Positions 62,420-64,000 of a DNA stretch of 64,000 nt are shown in pieces. The translations under genes and the position numbers were made by a program. Within the stretch, counting starts at the first letter, position 1; each line of letters starts with the position of its first letter. The notes beneath the pieces are model-generated. The model saw only the letters and a program-made list of their open reading frames with translations. It had not been told where the DNA came from and did not search any database. The stretch covers positions 51,998 to 115,997 of the forward strand of contig JAPPNE010000084.1 of the NCBI GenBank assembly GCA_028818775.1, written 5' to 3'. The stretch is from Deltaproteobacteria bacterium. GTDB lineage: Bacteria; Desulfobacterota; Binatia; UBA9968; JAJDTQ01.

Positions 62420-63865
62420 ATGCCCAAGAGCCTGCGCACTTTCCTCGACGACCTGCGGCGCCAGCGCCCCGGGGAACTCGTGCACGTCACCCGACCCGTG
62501 AACCCCGCGCGCCACGACGTTTCCGCCCTCATCGCCCAGTTGGCCGAGCGCAAGCAGTTCCCGGTGCTGCTCTTCGAGCGTCCGAAAGACCTTCACGGGA
62601 ACACATCCGAAGTACGGCTCGCCATGAACTGCGAAGTCTCCATGGGCAAGTTCCAGACCGCCCTGGGGGTGCCGCCGGAGACCACCCGGGCGGACCTGGC
62701 CCTGGAGTGTCTGCACCGGGAAGCCAACCCCATCGCGCCCGTGGTCGTGGAACCGTCTGAAGCACCGGTCAAGGAAATCGTCCAACGAGGCCCGCAAGTG
62801 GACCTGTTCGAGTTGCCGGTGATGCGCCACCACGCCCTGGACGGCGGCCCCTACATCGATATGCCGAGCCTCGGAATCGACCGCCGCTCGGGAGTGTACA
62901 ACGTCTCCTACCACCGCATGGAGGTGAAGGACCGGAACCACACCGGCTTCTACCTGTCCCTCCAGCACCTGTGGCGCATCTTCCGCGACTACGAGGACAA
63001 CGGTCAGGAGTGCCCGGTGGCCGCGGTGACCGGCCACCACCCCGCATTCAACATCGGCGCCTGCTACCGCGGCCCGTTCGACGCCGACGAGCTGGACATC
63101 ATCGGCGGCTACCTGCAGGAACCCCTCAGGCTGACGCCGTCCGAGACCTTCGGCGAGCGCCTGCTGGTGCCCGCCGACGCGGAGATAGTCATCGAGGGTG
63201 CACTGATTCCGGGCAAGCGCGTGGTCGAGGGACCCTTCGGCGAAGTGCACGGCTACGTGGGTCCCCAAGGCTACCGGCAGGCCGCTTTCCTGGAGGTACG
63301 CGCCGTCACCCGCCGCCGGGACGCCATCCACCAGTCCGTGATCACCCCGGACGGCGACAAGCCCTGGATGGACCTCGCGCGCGAGGGCGCCTACCTGCGC
63401 CGCTGCCGCGAAGCCGTGCCCGGCGTCACCGCGGTGTGCAAGAACGGGCGCCACGCCCTCATGAACGTGTTCATCGCCATGAAGAAGATGTCCGAGGGAG
63501 ACCCGGGCCGAGCCGCCGCCGCCGCACTGAGCTTCGACCAGTGCAAGCACGTGTTCATCTTCGACGACGACATCGACGTCTACAACCCCACCGAGATCCT
63601 CTGGGCCCTCGCCACCCGCGTCCAGCCCCACCGCCAGGTGTCTCTCATCACCGACATGATGCGCGGCCCTCTGATCGACCCCTCCATGGACGAAGGCATC
63701 CGCACCTCCGCCATGATCATCGACGCCACCCGCCCCCTGGACCGCCCCTTCTCCCCCGTATCCAAGTGCCCGGACGAAGCCCTCGCACGCATCCGCGTAG
63801 AGGACTACCTCCCCGGCGACCTCCTGGACGCCATCCCCATAGACCGCACCACGTACTGGGGCTGA
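62420..63865 (+). CDS. UbiD-family prenyl-FMN (de)carboxylase, copy 2
   Basis: A 481-residue paralogue of the first UbiD, shorter and quite divergent. It has MPKSLRTFLDDLRRQRPGELVHVTR at the N-terminus, the flavin/metal segment GVYNVSYHRMEVKDRNHTG and the catalytic Glu block VVEGPFGEVHGYVGPQ, with KHVFIFDDDIDVYNPTEILWA near the end. It terminates the block and is followed by the repeats. Substrate is unknown and may differ from copy 1. Confidence 0.9.
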   Translation: MPKSLRTFLDDLRRQRPGELVHVTRPVNPARHDVSALIAQLAERKQFPVLLFERPKDLHGNTSEVRLAMNCEVSMGKFQTALGVPPETTRADLALECLHREANPIAPVVVEPSEAPVKEIVQRGPQVDLFELPVMRHHALDGGPYIDMPSLGIDRRSGVYNVSYHRMEVKDRNHTGFYLSLQHLWRIFRDYEDNGQECPVAAVTGHHPAFNIGACYRGPFDADELDIIGGYLQEPLRLTPSETFGERLLVPADAEIVIEGALIPGKRVVEGPFGEVHGYVGPQGYRQAAFLEVRAVTRRRDAIHQSVITPDGDKPWMDLAREGAYLRRCREAVPGVTAVCKNGRHALMNVFIAMKKMSEGDPGRAAAAALSFDQCKHVFIFDDDIDVYNPTEILWALATRVQPHRQVSLITDMMRGPLIDPSMDEGIRTSAMIIDATRPLDRPFSPVSKCPDEALARIRVEDYLPGDLLDAIPIDRTTYWG

Positions 63866-63890
63866 CATCCGAAACCCCGCCCCCTCCACC

Positions 63891-63919
63891 CCTGGATTCC
63901 CGCTTTCGCGGGAATGACG
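63891..63919. repeat. Third exact copy of the 29-nt palindromic repeat
   Basis: Identical to 22315-22343 in the same orientation, and the reverse complement of 22241-22269. It is located just after the second ubiD and could act as a transcript-end hairpin. Confidence 0.9.
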
Positions 63920-63942
63920 GATCAACATTTGCCCCCGTAAGG

Positions 63943-64000
63943 GATGGCGGGTCAGGCCCACCAGGGGATGTTGGGTCCGCCCTCCATCCCCTGGTGGGCC
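63943..64000. repeat. Stem-loop repeat, copy B (right arm cut by window edge)
   Basis: Shares the arm start GATGGCGGGT and the 20-nt loop (63968-63987, one difference) with copy A. The variable arm part differs (GGCCCACCAGGGG at 63955-63967) yet is matched by its own complement at 63988-64000. The rest of the right arm would lie beyond the window. Confidence 0.8.

Noticed and set aside
62135..63961. A 608-codon minus-strand frame opposite the second UbiD
   Set aside because: It lies antisense to a gene with intact UbiD motifs and has shadow-like composition.

Overview
This is a GC-rich bacterial chromosome window packed with genes that have few gaps and frequent 1-11 nt overlaps. It carries a complete cytochrome c maturation system I (ccmABCDEFG plus a CcmH-CcmI fusion), NADP-type isocitrate dehydrogenase, LDH-like malate dehydrogenase, SucCD and a quinone-biosynthesis pair. 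This points to a respiring Gram-negative bacterium. The alaC-hom pair and the ndk-sucD-sucC order resemble deltaproteobacterial or Tectomicrobia-like lineages, but that placement is an inference and the sequence alone does not name the organism. No phage, transposase, integrase or CRISPR array was seen.

Layout. 1-20457 (minus strand) is a housekeeping run: hom (cut by the window edge), alaC, recG, carB, carA, lepB, lepA, ugd, a PfkB kinase, mtnP, rlmN, ndk, sucD, sucC, mdh, icd. 20757-27880 (plus) is the ccm operon, interrupted by an inverted pair of 29-nt repeats. 27936-39848 (minus) holds a flavin reductase, a DUF1178 protein, an alpha/beta hydrolase, a gamma-glutamyltransferase-family protein, an amidohydrolase with a degraded metal site, a small zinc ribbon, an EF-G paralogue, coaX, birA, valS and a degenerate receiver protein. 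39941-42667 (plus) has tRNA-Leu(CAG), a polyprenyl diphosphate synthase, ubiE/menG and a membrane protein. 42678-45628 contains four small units on alternating strands around an unusually AT-rich, structured intergenic region. 45721-52479 (minus) has three tandem ornithine-cyclodeaminase-family genes, a Nudix hydrolase, an M23 peptidase and cysS. 52592-63865 (plus) is the most unusual block: a UbiD-family decarboxylase, a three-subunit molybdenum hydroxylase, two tandem phytoene-desaturase-like FAD oxidoreductases, an SDR and a second UbiD.

How the genes may work together. The 52.6-63.9 kb block looks like one oxidative or decarboxylating catabolic pathway for an unidentified unsaturated or aromatic carboxylate. 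UbiD enzymes add or remove carboxyl groups using prenylated FMN, the Mo enzyme hydroxylates with water, and the FAD enzymes and SDR perform dehydrogenations. No UbiX, transporter, regulator or CoA ligase lies within the window. The amidohydrolase, hydrolase, GGT-like and flavin reductase genes at 27.9-32.6 kb and the three OCD-like genes add to an accessory catabolic character. Two families of palindromic repeats are present. One has a constant 20-nt loop and arms that differ between copies while each arm still pairs with its own partner.
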